From JACKNG01 sp040220855 (lineage in GTDB: Bacteria > Pseudomonadota > Gammaproteobacteria > Ga0077536): a stretch of 64,000 nt of DNA. Each line of letters begins with the position of its first letter. The first letter of the stretch is position 1. The notes below the pieces were generated by a model. That model did no database searches. It had not been told where the DNA came from and saw only the letters and a list, made by a program, of their open reading frames with translations. Made by a program: the position numbers and the translations under genes. Below, one piece after another: positions 51,936 through 60,260 of this stretch. The stretch is from assembly GCA_040220855.1 (NCBI GenBank), contig JAVJVZ010000023.1, forward strand, positions 31,752-95,751. Reading direction: 5' to 3'.

Positions 51936-52802
51936 ATGAGTTGGATGAAGCTTGGAGACGTCGGCATCGGCCGCGTGCTCGAATCGAACGGGCCTTTCAT
52001 GAGCATCTACGATTTTTTCCCCGACGCCACGCCCGAGGCGCTCGCGCCGCACCGCGACTGGCTTTCACAGGGCGCGCTCGATGCCGAGGACTTCCTCGTG
52101 ATGCCAATCCAGAGCTACGTGGTGCGGACCCCGCAGTCGACCATCCTGGTCGACAGCTGCGTGGGCAACCACAAGTCGGTCAAGTGGTTCCCCGCCTGGG
52201 ACCAGAAGAGCAGCGACGCGTGGGAACGCAGCCTCGCCGCACTCGGTCTAGGCGTCGCCGATATCGACGTCGTGCTGTGTACGCACCTGCACGTCGACCA
52301 CAGCGGCTGGAACACGCGCCTCGTCGATGGCCGTTGGGTGCCGACCTTCCCCAATGCGCGCTACGTGCTGTCGCGCCGTGAGGTGGCAGCCGCCGAGCGC
52401 GCGCACGAGAAGTACCAGGACCCGGTGTGGAAGGAGAACGTCGAACCGGTCATCGATGCCGGCCAGGCCTTGCTCGTCGACGACGATCACGAGGTCGACG
52501 GCTGCGTGCATCTCGAGCCGACGCCCGGCCATACACCCGGCCACTGCGCGGTGCGCATCAGCCATCGCGGTCACGACGCGGTGGTCACCGGGGACCTCAT
52601 CCACAGCCCCATCCAGTGCCACTTCCCGCACTGGAACTTCAAGTTCGACTTCGACAAGTCGCTCGCCGCGCAGACCCGCTGCGCATTCCTCGAACGCTAC
52701 GGGGACAGCGCCACGCGCGTGCTCACGGCACATTTTCCGCTACCGTCGACAGGCCACATCCGGCGCGCTGGCGAAGCCTGGCACTTCCACTACGACGGCT
52801 GA
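51936..52802 (+). CDS. MBL-fold metallo-hydrolase
   Basis: Metallo-beta-lactamase-fold hydrolase of the lactonase-like group. The metal motif VVLCTHLHVDHSGWNTR is near residue 112, with EPTPGHTPGHCAVRI near residue 195, VVTGDLIHSPIQ near residue 213 and VLTAHFPLPSTGHIRR near residue 265 supplying the remaining ligands. The 288-residue length and the HLHVDHSGW motif match quorum-quenching lactonases and related arylesterases in general form; the substrate is unknown. The N-terminal MSWMKLGDVGIGRVLES is a usual start. Alone between the LpxR gene and the S8 protease gene. Confidence 0.87.
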   Translation: MSWMKLGDVGIGRVLESNGPFMSIYDFFPDATPEALAPHRDWLSQGALDAEDFLVMPIQSYVVRTPQSTILVDSCVGNHKSVKWFPAWDQKSSDAWERSLAALGLGVADIDVVLCTHLHVDHSGWNTRLVDGRWVPTFPNARYVLSRREVAAAERAHEKYQDPVWKENVEPVIDAGQALLVDDDHEVDGCVHLEPTPGHTPGHCAVRISHRGHDAVVTGDLIHSPIQCHFPHWNFKFDFDKSLAAQTRCAFLERYGDSATRVLTAHFPLPSTGHIRRAGEAWHFHYDG

Positions 52803-52826
52803 ACAGGCATTGGGCCGGCGGTGTCC

Positions 52827-53936
52827 TCACGGTCCGGCGCCATCGCCGTGGGCGGCCTGCAGGCGCGCCGCGAGCGCGCCGGCGCGCAGGTGCGGTTCGC
52901 GCTCGAGCAGTACCGCGGCGACGCCGCTGGCGTACGCGGTGACGAACGACGGGCCGGAGACGAAGTCGTAACGCCCGTCCGGCACGGTGGTCAGCATCTG
53001 CAGGCTGGCACTGGCGAAGCTCGGCCCGGGCGGCAGCACGGGGGGCGCGGTCGGCGCCTGCAGGGCGACCGCGACGACGCCGGGAATGGCAGCCGGGAAG
53101 CGCATCTCGGGCTCCTCGCCGACCGCCCCCAGCACCACCGCGCCGAGTTCGATGGCGCGCTCGACGAGGCGCGTCAGTACCGGGTCGTCCGGCCCGGCGA
53201 GACTCAGGTTGATGATACGCGCGCGGATGTCGATGGCGTAGTCGAGCGCGCGCGCAAGCGTGTCCGTGCGACACAGGCCGTAGGCATACGAGGGCTCCCA
53301 GCACGCGCGCAGCGCGAACAGTTCGGCGTCGGGCGCGAGGCCGCGGATGCCGATGCCATTGCCGGGCACGGCGGCAATCAGCCCGGCCAGCGCGGTGCCG
53401 TGGAATTCCGGCGGGATCAGGGCCGGGTCACCGCCGACGAAGTTCATCGAACCGGCGATCTGACCATCGAGGTCGGGGTGGTTGAGATCGACGCCGGTAT
53501 CGAGCATCGCGATGCGTACGCCGCGACCGCTCGCACCACGCAGGATGGCCGCGACGCCGGCGCTGCGGGAACGCTGCTGGAGGTCGAAGTACGGATCCGC
53601 GAGCGCCGCCGGCCGCCCGCTCACGGCGTGTTCACGCACTGGCGCCGCCTCGATGACACCATCGGCGGTGCGCAGTTGCGCGAGCCGCACCGCCAGTGGC
53701 ACCCGGGCGCGCGCGCCACCTGCGCCAATGACAAGGCAGTGAGCGTCGAGTGCGTGCACGGGCCAGGCCTCGAGCACTTCGAGCCCGTGTGCGGCAGCGA
53801 GCGTCTCCGCACGATCCGGCGAGTCGACCACGACCAGCGCGACTGGCGTCGCAGTGCCGGCGGCACACGCAACGTTCGCGGCGAGCAGCACGGCCAGCAG
53901 CACCGCGGCAAGCGCGGCGCCCCGGGCCGGCCTCAC
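52827..53936 (-). CDS. S8 (subtilisin-like) serine protease with signal peptide
   Basis: Exported subtilase of 369 residues. A signal peptide (residues 1-25) is followed by a prodomain-like segment to about residue 110, then the catalytic core: Asp in IAMLDTGVDLNHPDL near residue 145, His in PPEFHGTALAGLIAA near residue 180, Ser in VSGPSFVTAYASGVAAVLL near residue 335. Where subtilisin has AAGN carrying the oxyanion Asn, this protein reads VLGAVGEEPEMRFPA, so that Asn seems to be absent. The start overlaps the anti-sigma stop by ATGA, showing translational coupling in a sigma/anti-sigma/protease operon. A regulatory rather than degradative role is likely. Confidence 0.85.
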   Translation of the reverse strand: MRPARGAALAAVLLAVLLAANVACAAGTATPVALVVVDSPDRAETLAAAHGLEVLEAWPVHALDAHCLVIGAGGARARVPLAVRLAQLRTADGVIEAAPVREHAVSGRPAALADPYFDLQQRSRSAGVAAILRGASGRGVRIAMLDTGVDLNHPDLDGQIAGSMNFVGGDPALIPPEFHGTALAGLIAAVPGNGIGIRGLAPDAELFALRACWEPSYAYGLCRTDTLARALDYAIDIRARIINLSLAGPDDPVLTRLVERAIELGAVVLGAVGEEPEMRFPAAIPGVVAVALQAPTAPPVLPPGPSFASASLQMLTTVPDGRYDFVSGPSFVTAYASGVAAVLLEREPHLRAGALAARLQAAHGDGAGP

Positions 53937-54631
53937 CGCTGGCGATCCGGACGCTTACCCACCGCCGAGACCGGCTCGACGAAGAGCGTATCGGCGTCGC
54001 CGCGGATGTCCTCGACCAGTTCCTCGAACGGCATGGAGGCGAGCGGCACGGTGACCGTCATCACGCCGATTGCCGATGGCCCGTCGACCAGCTCGGCATC
54101 GTGGCGTGCGAGCCAGGCTGCGCGCGCCGCGGTATTCACACCGTCGCGCAGCACCACGCGCAGGCGCGGCCGATCGAGCGTGCTCGCCGCAACCCGGTGC
54201 TGCCCGAGGGTCTGGAAGGACTGCCCCGGCGACGCCGGCGGCGGCGTGCCGCCAAGGACGATCAAAGCCACCGCGATAGCCGAACAGCCGAGCACGGCAG
54301 CACCGGCGGCGAGCGGCAGCGGCGCGATGGCGCCGACGAGCGCGCGCAAACCACGCCGGTACCATGGCTGTGCACGACCCTCGATGTGCGTGGCCAGCCG
54401 CGCGTAGGCCTGGCTGCAACCGTACTCGCCGAGCGTGCCGGTAACGGCGCGGGCAAGGTGGCCGAGGCGCTGTGCTTCGCGCCGGCATACCAGGCATTCG
54501 CCCAGGTGCGTGCGTACCAGCGCGCGTTCGTCGGCCGCGAGGGTGCCATTGACATACCACGGCAGCAACGCCGCGGCCTGTGCATGTTGCGGATGCATCA
54601 CGGTGCCCGCGTCCGTTTCAGGCGTGTCCAT
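53933..54631 (-). CDS. zf-HC2 anti-sigma factor with prodomain-like C-terminus
   Basis: Membrane-spanning anti-sigma factor. The zinc-binding anti-sigma motif is VRTHLGECLVCRRE near residue 42 (His-x3-Cys-x2-Cys). One membrane helix lies near residues 96-118. The periplasmic part contains LRVVLRDGVNTAARAAWLARHDAELVDGPSAIGVMTVTVP and FEELVEDIRGDADTLFVEPV, a pattern like the prodomain of S8 proteases. The start overlaps the sigma-factor stop by 14 bp and its stop overlaps the S8 protease start. It should hold the sigma factor inactive until an envelope cue. The prodomain resemblance is my inference from strand order. Confidence 0.85.
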   Translation of the reverse strand: MDTPETDAGTVMHPQHAQAAALLPWYVNGTLAADERALVRTHLGECLVCRREAQRLGHLARAVTGTLGEYGCSQAYARLATHIEGRAQPWYRRGLRALVGAIAPLPLAAGAAVLGCSAIAVALIVLGGTPPPASPGQSFQTLGQHRVAASTLDRPRLRVVLRDGVNTAARAAWLARHDAELVDGPSAIGVMTVTVPLASMPFEELVEDIRGDADTLFVEPVSAVGKRPDRQR

Positions 54632-55214
54632 CGCGCTTCTCCCGATCGAGGGCCTTGTCGAGTACCGGACGCAGGCGCTCGCGCGCATAGAACATGCGCG
54701 TCTTCACCGTATTGACCGGGCAGTCGACGATCTCGGCAATCTCGGCGTAGGTGTAGCCGTAGAAGAAGGCGAGATGCACGATGCTGCGCTGCGCCAACGG
54801 CAGTCTTCCAACCGCGCCACGGATGGCCTCGAGCAACGCGCGGTCGCTGATGGTGTCGGCCGGATCGCGTGCATCGACGTCCTCGCACTCGAGATTGAGT
54901 TCGCGCTCGGCCAGGCGACGATTGCCCTTGAGCCGCTTGAGCGCCTTCTTGTAGGCGATGCCGAAGATCCAGGTCGACACCTTGGACCGCGCGGCGAACT
55001 CGTCGGACTTGTTCCAAACGACCAGCATGGTGTCGTTGATGATCTCCTCGACATCGACCGGCGAACCGACGATGCGCATCACGAAATCGAACAGGCGCGG
55101 GTAGAACTCGCGGTACAGTGCCTCGAACGCGCCCTCCTCGACGCGCACGAGGCGCAGCCGGGCGAGGTCGGCGTCCTCGTCACGCGTTGCGCCCGGTTCG
55201 CTGTGCTGCTTCAT
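54618..55214 (-). CDS. ECF-family RNA polymerase sigma factor
   Basis: Extracytoplasmic-function sigma factor of 198 residues. Region 2 is EEGAFEALYREFYPRLFDFVMRIVGSPVDVEEIINDTMLVVWNKSDEFAARSKVSTWIFGIAYKKAL, and region 4 is AIRGAVGRLPLAQRSIVHLAFFYGYTYAEIAEIVDCPVNTVKTRMFYARERL with the helix-turn-helix. No C-terminal extension domain is seen. It heads an operon with its anti-sigma factor and an S8 protease, and a promoter resembling ECF consensus (GAACC...TGACTC) lies about 60 bp upstream, which would fit autoregulation. Confidence 0.93.
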   Translation of the reverse strand: MKQHSEPGATRDEDADLARLRLVRVEEGAFEALYREFYPRLFDFVMRIVGSPVDVEEIINDTMLVVWNKSDEFAARSKVSTWIFGIAYKKALKRLKGNRRLAERELNLECEDVDARDPADTISDRALLEAIRGAVGRLPLAQRSIVHLAFFYGYTYAEIAEIVDCPVNTVKTRMFYARERLRPVLDKALDREKRDGHA

Positions 55215-55274
55215 GGTGTCAGGGCTCTCCGCTGGTCCCTCACGGCGTGCCGCCGCCCGGTCGCATCGAATACT

Positions 55275-55301
55275 GAGTCATCCGAATCACCACAAAGGTT
55301 C
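55275..55301 (-). promoter_or_regulatory. Candidate ECF-sigma promoter of the sigma operon
   Basis: On the minus strand GAACC (55301-55297) is followed after 16 bp by TGACTC (55280-55275). A GAAC-type -35 box with a 16-17 bp spacer is usual for ECF sigma factors. It lies about 60 bp before the sigma-factor ATG. It may be autoregulatory; no other copy was searched for. Confidence 0.45.
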
Positions 55302-55312
55302 ATTCGACGCGT

Positions 55313-58141
55313 TCAGCGCACGCGTCCGGGCAAGCCGGACAACCAGGCGCGACTCATTGCCTCGTAGAAGCCGACCATCTGCTGCAGGTCGGTCGGCGGC
55401 CCGAGACCATTGCGGCTCTGCGTCCATTCGTGCGGCGTCTCGAGCGCTCGCGACAGCGCCAGGCGCAGGGCCGGCTTGTCGTAAACATTGATCCCCGCGG
55501 CCCACGAGTAGAGACCGGTCGCTGTGTTCTCGTTGACGGTCAGGCGGAACACGATCAGGCGCAGGTTGCTCCATGTCCAGCCGGCATCATGTACCGCGTC
55601 ACGCTTGACGATGTCGTAGCCGGCCGCACGCAGCAGGGGAGCCACGGCCGCTTCCACGCTGTCGCGGGTCAGGCCGTGCACGGCATACTTGGGGTGGAAA
55701 CCGGCGTAATCGAGCACCACGCGCGGCCGCGCATTCTCCGCCTCTACACGCGCGCGCGCTTCCGCTTCGCGTGCCAGGCGCTGTTCCTCGGCACGCCGCT
55801 CGGCATCCGCGGCAAGTCGCGCCGCCTCGGCCTCTTCGGCACGCTGGCGCTCGGCCGCGGCGCGTGCGCGAGCCGCCTCGGCCTGCTGCTGCTGCTGCGC
55901 CGCCTGCGCGGCCGCAAGTTCGGCGAGACGATTGTCCTCGGCCTCGCGGCGGCGCGTGCCGGCGGCCCGGATCTCGTTGGCCAGCGTACGCGCCGGCTCG
56001 GACTCCGGCCACACCTCGCGCGCACGCCCGGCGAATTCGGCCGCCGCCTCGAATTCGTCTCGTGCAAGCGCCTGCGTCGCCATCGCGACGTAACGATCGT
56101 GCACGCGGCGCACGCCGGCCGCGGCCTCGGGATGGCCGGGCTCGAGGCGTGCAATCTCCTGGTAACGCTCGAGCGCGTTGCGGCCGGGCGGCGAAGTGAG
56201 CCGATTGGCGGCGAGATCGGCCGCCGCCGCCTCGAGCAGGCTCGCGATGGACTGTTCACGCTCCCGCTCGCCGCGCGCCGCGCTGAGCGCTGCTGCGAGC
56301 GCGGCAATGTCGGCATGCGTGGCATCGAGCTCCCGTCCTTGCGCGAGCCATTCGCGTGCCGCGTCGAGCTCGCCGGCGGCGAGCGCCGCCTGGCCACGCG
56401 CGGCGAGTGCCGCGGCCAGGCGCGCGAGCCCGGCACGCACCTCGGCATCGTCGGGCGCGAGGACCTGCACCGCGCGAAAGCGCGCCAGCGCGTTGTCGGC
56501 ATCGTTACCCACCAGGCGACCATCCACCACGTCGCGCTCGGCCTCGGCCAGCAGCGTCGCGATGCGCTCGGCAGTGACGGCGTCGGCCGCACGGCGCGCG
56601 CGATCGGCGGCGACCTGCTCGCGCAGCGCAGTGAAATCACCAGCCGGCGCCGGCAGCTCGTCGAGCAATTCGGCCAGGGCATCGACCCGTTCACCGTCGG
56701 CTGCCTCGACGGCCGCGGCGAGAGCGCGTTCGATCCGTTCACCCACGATACGCAGGCCGTGCTCGGCATCAACGTCGCCGGGACTCGCGGCCCAGGCGCG
56801 ACGGTAGAAATCCAGCGCGCTGCCGGCGGCGGGCTCGAACACCTGCCCGGCGGAGAGCGCACGGTCACCCTGCTTCACCAGGCGCGCGCTGCGGTTGAAA
56901 TCCAGCAATCCGGTCGGCAGCAGCCCCGCCTGCCAGGCATATCCGCCGGCGCCGGCGAACAGCACCAGCAGCAGCACCAGCAACCACGGCCAGCGTGCCT
57001 TCGGCGCAGGCCCGAACTCGCTGGCGGCGGCGCTCACGCCCCCCGCGCCCGGCGCGGTGACAGCCGCCCCGCCGGTAGCGCGGCGCGCGCCGCTCGCCGG
57101 CCCCCGTGGGCCACGCGCATCGGGATTGACCACCGGAGCCGGTTCCAGCATCACGGTGGCGTCGCTCAGCGCGCTGAAGCGGGTCTCGTCATCGCCGCCT
57201 GCCGGCGGTGCGACGGCAGCGCGCATGGTGGGTTCGTCGGGCGCCTGGAACGCGAACTGGCGGCGCCATTCGGCAACGTTCTGCGGGCGCTTCTTCTCAT
57301 TGAACAGCAGCGCCGCGTCGACCGCGCGCAGGAAGTTCGCGGAGTAGCGACCCGCGCCAAGTTCGCTGGCGGTGATGAAGACGTCGCGCTCGGCCTTGAG
57401 GATGGCCTCGCTGCGATCGATGGCGGCCATCGGCTGCAAGCCGGACAACGCGCGATAGAGCGTTGCACCGAGACCGTAGATGTCGGTCCACGGACCCTGG
57501 CGGTCGCTCTTCGAATAATACTGCTCGAACGGTGCGTAGCCGGGCGACACCACGCTGGTCAGGGTCTTGGTCTCTTCGCCGAGCGCCTGGCGGGCCGAAC
57601 CGAAATCCAGCAGCACCGGCATGCCGTCGCGGCGCACGTAGATGTTCGATGGCTTGATATCGCGATGGATGAAGCCCTCGGCATGGATGATCTGCAGGCC
57701 GTCGAGCAGCGGCATGACGAGCCCGACGAGCTCCGCCTCGGGCAGCGTGCCGCGGCGATCGAGCACCGCCTGCAGGCTCATGCCGTGCTGGTACTCCATC
57801 ACCATGTAAGCGGTATTGTTGGCCTCGAACACCGACAGCACGCGCACGATGGCAGGGTGACGAAAACGCGCCAGCGTGCGCGCCTCGGCGAGGAAGCGCT
57901 CGAGGCCCCAGCGGTAGCGCGTGTCATGGGCACGCGAGGCGGGATACACCGACAGATCGCCCTCGCGTACGGCGAGCTCCATCGGCAGGTATTCCTTGAT
58001 TGCGACGTGCTGCTGGAGATTGGCGTCGTAGGCGAGGTAGGTGATACCGAATCCACCCTGCCCGAGGACCTCCTCGATGCGATACCAGTGCAGCTCGTGT
58101 CCCGGCCGCAGCGAATTGCGCAGCTTGTCGTCGTCGGTCAT
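55313..58141 (-). CDS. Membrane Ser/Thr protein kinase with long periplasmic region
   Basis: Hanks-type kinase of 942 residues. The catalytic domain covers residues 20-290: GQGGFGITYLAYD glycine loop, Lys49 in VAIKEYLP, HRDIKPSN at 159-164 and DFG at 179-181, followed by SPGYAPFEQY. A Pro/Ala/Gly-rich linker leads to one membrane helix (about 384-403). The C-terminal 520 residues hold repeated Ala-rich helices (TPR-like), a coiled-coil rich in Glu/Arg/Gln around 740-800, and a distinct 130-residue end with conserved Trp/Tyr. It ends 12 bp before the ECF promoter region and runs in the same direction as the sigma operon, so it may sense an envelope signal and act with the sigma/anti-sigma/protease unit. 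Confidence 0.9.
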   Translation of the reverse strand: MTDDDKLRNSLRPGHELHWYRIEEVLGQGGFGITYLAYDANLQQHVAIKEYLPMELAVREGDLSVYPASRAHDTRYRWGLERFLAEARTLARFRHPAIVRVLSVFEANNTAYMVMEYQHGMSLQAVLDRRGTLPEAELVGLVMPLLDGLQIIHAEGFIHRDIKPSNIYVRRDGMPVLLDFGSARQALGEETKTLTSVVSPGYAPFEQYYSKSDRQGPWTDIYGLGATLYRALSGLQPMAAIDRSEAILKAERDVFITASELGAGRYSANFLRAVDAALLFNEKKRPQNVAEWRRQFAFQAPDEPTMRAAVAPPAGGDDETRFSALSDATVMLEPAPVVNPDARGPRGPASGARRATGGAAVTAPGAGGVSAAASEFGPAPKARWPWLLVLLLVLFAGAGGYAWQAGLLPTGLLDFNRSARLVKQGDRALSAGQVFEPAAGSALDFYRRAWAASPGDVDAEHGLRIVGERIERALAAAVEAADGERVDALAELLDELPAPAGDFTALREQVAADRARRAADAVTAERIATLLAEAERDVVDGRLVGNDADNALARFRAVQVLAPDDAEVRAGLARLAAALAARGQAALAAGELDAAREWLAQGRELDATHADIAALAAALSAARGEREREQSIASLLEAAAADLAANRLTSPPGRNALERYQEIARLEPGHPEAAAGVRRVHDRYVAMATQALARDEFEAAAEFAGRAREVWPESEPARTLANEIRAAGTRRREAEDNRLAELAAAQAAQQQQQAEAARARAAAERQRAEEAEAARLAADAERRAEEQRLAREAEARARVEAENARPRVVLDYAGFHPKYAVHGLTRDSVEAAVAPLLRAAGYDIVKRDAVHDAGWTWSNLRLIVFRLTVNENTATGLYSWAAGINVYDKPALRLALSRALETPHEWTQSRNGLGPPTDLQQMVGFYEAMSRAWLSGLPGRVR

Positions 58142-58175
58142 CGCCGCGCTTCCCTGCAGTCCGGCCCGCAGGCGC

Positions 58176-58568
58176 TCAATCGCCGCTCACGTAGAGCGGC
58201 TTGGCTGCCTTCGCATAGGTCTGCTTGAGCGTGATGCGATCGCCGTCGAACACCAGCAGGTCGAGACCACGCAGCGTGCTGGTGCGGCTGTCGGTAGCAA
58301 CTTCCAGCGTCCAGCTGCTCATGACCTTGCCGGCCTCGGCGTCGACGAACGTGTCATCCTCGTTGAAAGTGAGGCGGCCGTGATCGCCGGCGAACTGCGG
58401 CTCGAACGCGGCGCGTATGGCGTCGCGCCCGACGTCGCGACGGCCGTTCATCTCCTCGTACACCGCGTCGTCGGTGAAGAACGCCATGACCGCGTCGAGA
58501 TCATTGCGGTTGAACGCATCGAGGAACTCGCGCGCGAGTCGGTCGAGCTGTTGACTGCGGTCGGTCAT
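58176..58568 (-). CDS. SnoaL/NTF2-like protein
   Basis: Small NTF2-fold protein of 130 residues. LDRLAREFLDAFNRNDLDAVMAFFTDDAVYEEMNGRRDVGRDAIRAAFEP is the typical N-terminal alpha-beta layout, followed by strands to LRGLDLLVFDGDRITLKQTYAK. The family includes ketosteroid isomerases, SnoaL-type cyclases and many proteins of unknown role. There is no clear catalytic Asp/Tyr set, so the activity is not assigned. The gene ends 34 bp upstream of the kinase start, on the same strand, and may be co-transcribed. Confidence 0.85.
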   Translation of the reverse strand: MTDRSQQLDRLAREFLDAFNRNDLDAVMAFFTDDAVYEEMNGRRDVGRDAIRAAFEPQFAGDHGRLTFNEDDTFVDAEAGKVMSSWTLEVATDSRTSTLRGLDLLVFDGDRITLKQTYAKAAKPLYVSGD

Positions 58569-58673
58569 GCCCTGCCCCTGTGCCGTGATGGTGCGCGCGA
58601 TTCTAGCAGCCCGCCCGCGGCGCGGAATCGCTGGCGCGCGCGACCCGGCGCCGCCCCCGGGCCCCGGAACGCT

Positions 58674-59594
58674 TCAGCCGTCGAGTCCCTGCCAGCGGAG
58701 GTAGTCGGCCGCGGTGTGCGCCGGTCGTTCGATCATCGGCACGTGACCCATCTTCTGCATCATCAGGCAGGTAATGTCGGGCCGCAGCCCGGCCAGCAAC
58801 GCGAGCGCCGATGGATGCAGCACACGGTCGCCATCGCCCCACACCACCAGCGTGCGCGCCGGCAGCAGTGGCGCGATCTCCTCGAGGCCATGCGGGGTCG
58901 CGAAGATGGCCTCGAACAAGCGCGCGTTCATGGGCGCTTCGCGACGCGCGCGCGCCAGCAGGGGTCGCTTGAACTGCGCCGGCATCGTCGGTGGTACCGC
59001 AAAGCACAGCGCGGTGAGGCGGTCTAGAGCGGCCATGTCGGTGGCGATGAGCGGATTGTCGCCAGCGGCGATCTGGCGCATCGTCTCGCTTTCTTCAGCG
59101 CCGAGAATACCGGCCGGTGCCAGCAGCCACAGCGAGCGTACGCGCGTCGGGTGGCGCACCGCGAAATGCGCGGCGAGGTAGCCCCCCATCGAGCTGCCGC
59201 CGAGATGGAAGCTGTCGAGGCCGAGTGCGTCGGCCAGCGCGACGATGCGGTCGAGCTGCGCATCGAGGCCGTAATCGGCGTCGTCGATGCGCGTGGCATC
59301 GCCGAAGCCCGGCAGGTCCGGCGCATAGACGTGGAAGTGACGCGTGAGGTGCGGCGCGATCATGGTCCAGTGATCCTTGTTGCCACCGAAGCCGTGCAGC
59401 AGCAGCAACGGCTCGCCCTGCCCGCCCTCGAGGCACGGCAGGCGGTGCGCGTCCACACCGACCTCGCGCAGGTGCAGCCGGCCGACGCGGCGGGCCAGGC
59501 GCATGGCCTGTTCGAAAACCACGCCGGGGGCGAGGAAATAGAGCGCGAAACTGCCCAGCGCGCTCGCCACGAGAATGCCGCCCAGCCAAGCCAT
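58674..59594 (-). CDS. Membrane-anchored alpha/beta hydrolase
   Basis: Alpha/beta hydrolase of 306 residues with an N-terminal membrane anchor (residues 3-22, LGGILVASALGSFALYFLAP). LLLLHGFGGNKDHWTMIAPHLTRHFHVYAPDLPGFGDATR follows, with the Ser nucleophile in LGGSSMGGYLAAHFA near residue 137. The acid lies in LVVWGDGDRVLHPSA near residue 247 and the His in QKMGHVPMIERP near residue 282. The HGFGGNKD motif resembles lipases and PHB-type esterases (LipR or PcaD-like). GGGAG precedes the ATG by seven bases. It is divergent from the phasin gene. Confidence 0.86.
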   Translation of the reverse strand: MAWLGGILVASALGSFALYFLAPGVVFEQAMRLARRVGRLHLREVGVDAHRLPCLEGGQGEPLLLLHGFGGNKDHWTMIAPHLTRHFHVYAPDLPGFGDATRIDDADYGLDAQLDRIVALADALGLDSFHLGGSSMGGYLAAHFAVRHPTRVRSLWLLAPAGILGAEESETMRQIAAGDNPLIATDMAALDRLTALCFAVPPTMPAQFKRPLLARARREAPMNARLFEAIFATPHGLEEIAPLLPARTLVVWGDGDRVLHPSALALLAGLRPDITCLMMQKMGHVPMIERPAHTAADYLRWQGLDG

Positions 59595-59692
59595 CGTCGT
59601 TCTCCCGTCCTCGTCGATCCCGCCCCGCGCGCATCATATCCGAACGCCGCCGCAGCACGTCCCGGAGGCGCGTCGCGGGTGCGCCAACACCA

Positions 59693-59734
59693 TTGCAGTG
59701 CGCGCGGGCTTGGCATATATTGCACTGCAGCAAT
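59693..59734 (+). promoter_or_regulatory. Phasin promoter with TGC-rich inverted repeat
   Basis: TTGCAG (59693-59698) and TATATT (59716-59721) are separated by 17 bp and make a plausible sigma-70 promoter for the phasin gene. ATTGCACTGCAGCAAT at 59719-59734 has inverted TTGC/GCAA arms and overlaps the -10 box; ATTGCAGTGC at 59692-59701 is a related half. TGC-rich repeats are bound by PhaR repressors, so PhaR control is inferred. Confidence 0.5.
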
Positions 59735-59785
59735 CCGGCGCCCCGCGCCCGTTCCCGTATCCACCCGTTTCCAGGAGTCTTCATC

Positions 59786-60214
59786 ATGGCCACGAAGAAA
59801 CCCGCCAGCCCCGACGTCCCCAAGCAAATCACCGAATCCGCGACGGCCTATCTCGACCGCCTCATGAAGGGCCACGAGACCTTTGCCGCTGCGCTGAGTG
59901 CAACCCGCGAGCGCAATGCGCGCGTCGCCGACAAGTTCTTTGCCGCGTTCATCGACAGCCAGCGCGACGCCATCACCCTCGGCCAGACGCTGGCCGCCGA
60001 GCCAACCGCCTACGGCAAGAACATGGAAGCGATGATGCAGTCGCTGACCGCTGCCCAGGAGCGCGCGCTGGAACTCGCCAAGACGCTCTACAAGGAGCAG
60101 GCCGAGGCGAGCGGCGAGTTCCGTTCCGCGACCGAGCAGGCCTTCGAATCGGCACGTGAATTCGTGCCGCCGATGGACCAGCTGACCAACCTGTGGCCGA
60201 CCGCGACGAAGTGA
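59786..60214 (+). CDS. Phasin family protein
   Basis: Small amphipathic protein of 142 residues that coats polyhydroxyalkanoate granules. It is almost wholly helical: FAAALSATRERNARVADKFFAAFIDSQRDAITLGQTLAAEPTAYGKNMEAMMQSLTAAQERALELAKTLYKEQAEASGEF, ending with a polar tail. The N-terminal MATKKPAS start resembles many phasins. It leads the PHA cluster on the plus strand (phasin, hydrolase, PhaE-like, phaC). GGAG is about nine bases before the ATG. A TGC-rich inverted repeat in the promoter suggests PhaR regulation. Confidence 0.82.
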   Translation: MATKKPASPDVPKQITESATAYLDRLMKGHETFAAALSATRERNARVADKFFAAFIDSQRDAITLGQTLAAEPTAYGKNMEAMMQSLTAAQERALELAKTLYKEQAEASGEFRSATEQAFESAREFVPPMDQLTNLWPTATK

Positions 60215-60260
60215 GCCGGCAACGTCCCGTGCCGCGCGGCAGCACGACGGCCAAACGCAC

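Noticed and set aside
55430..58228. 932-codon open frame antisense to the Ser/Thr kinase gene
   Set aside because: Its composition is that of a mirrored high-GC gene; no motif or ribosome site, while the opposite strand encodes an intact kinase.
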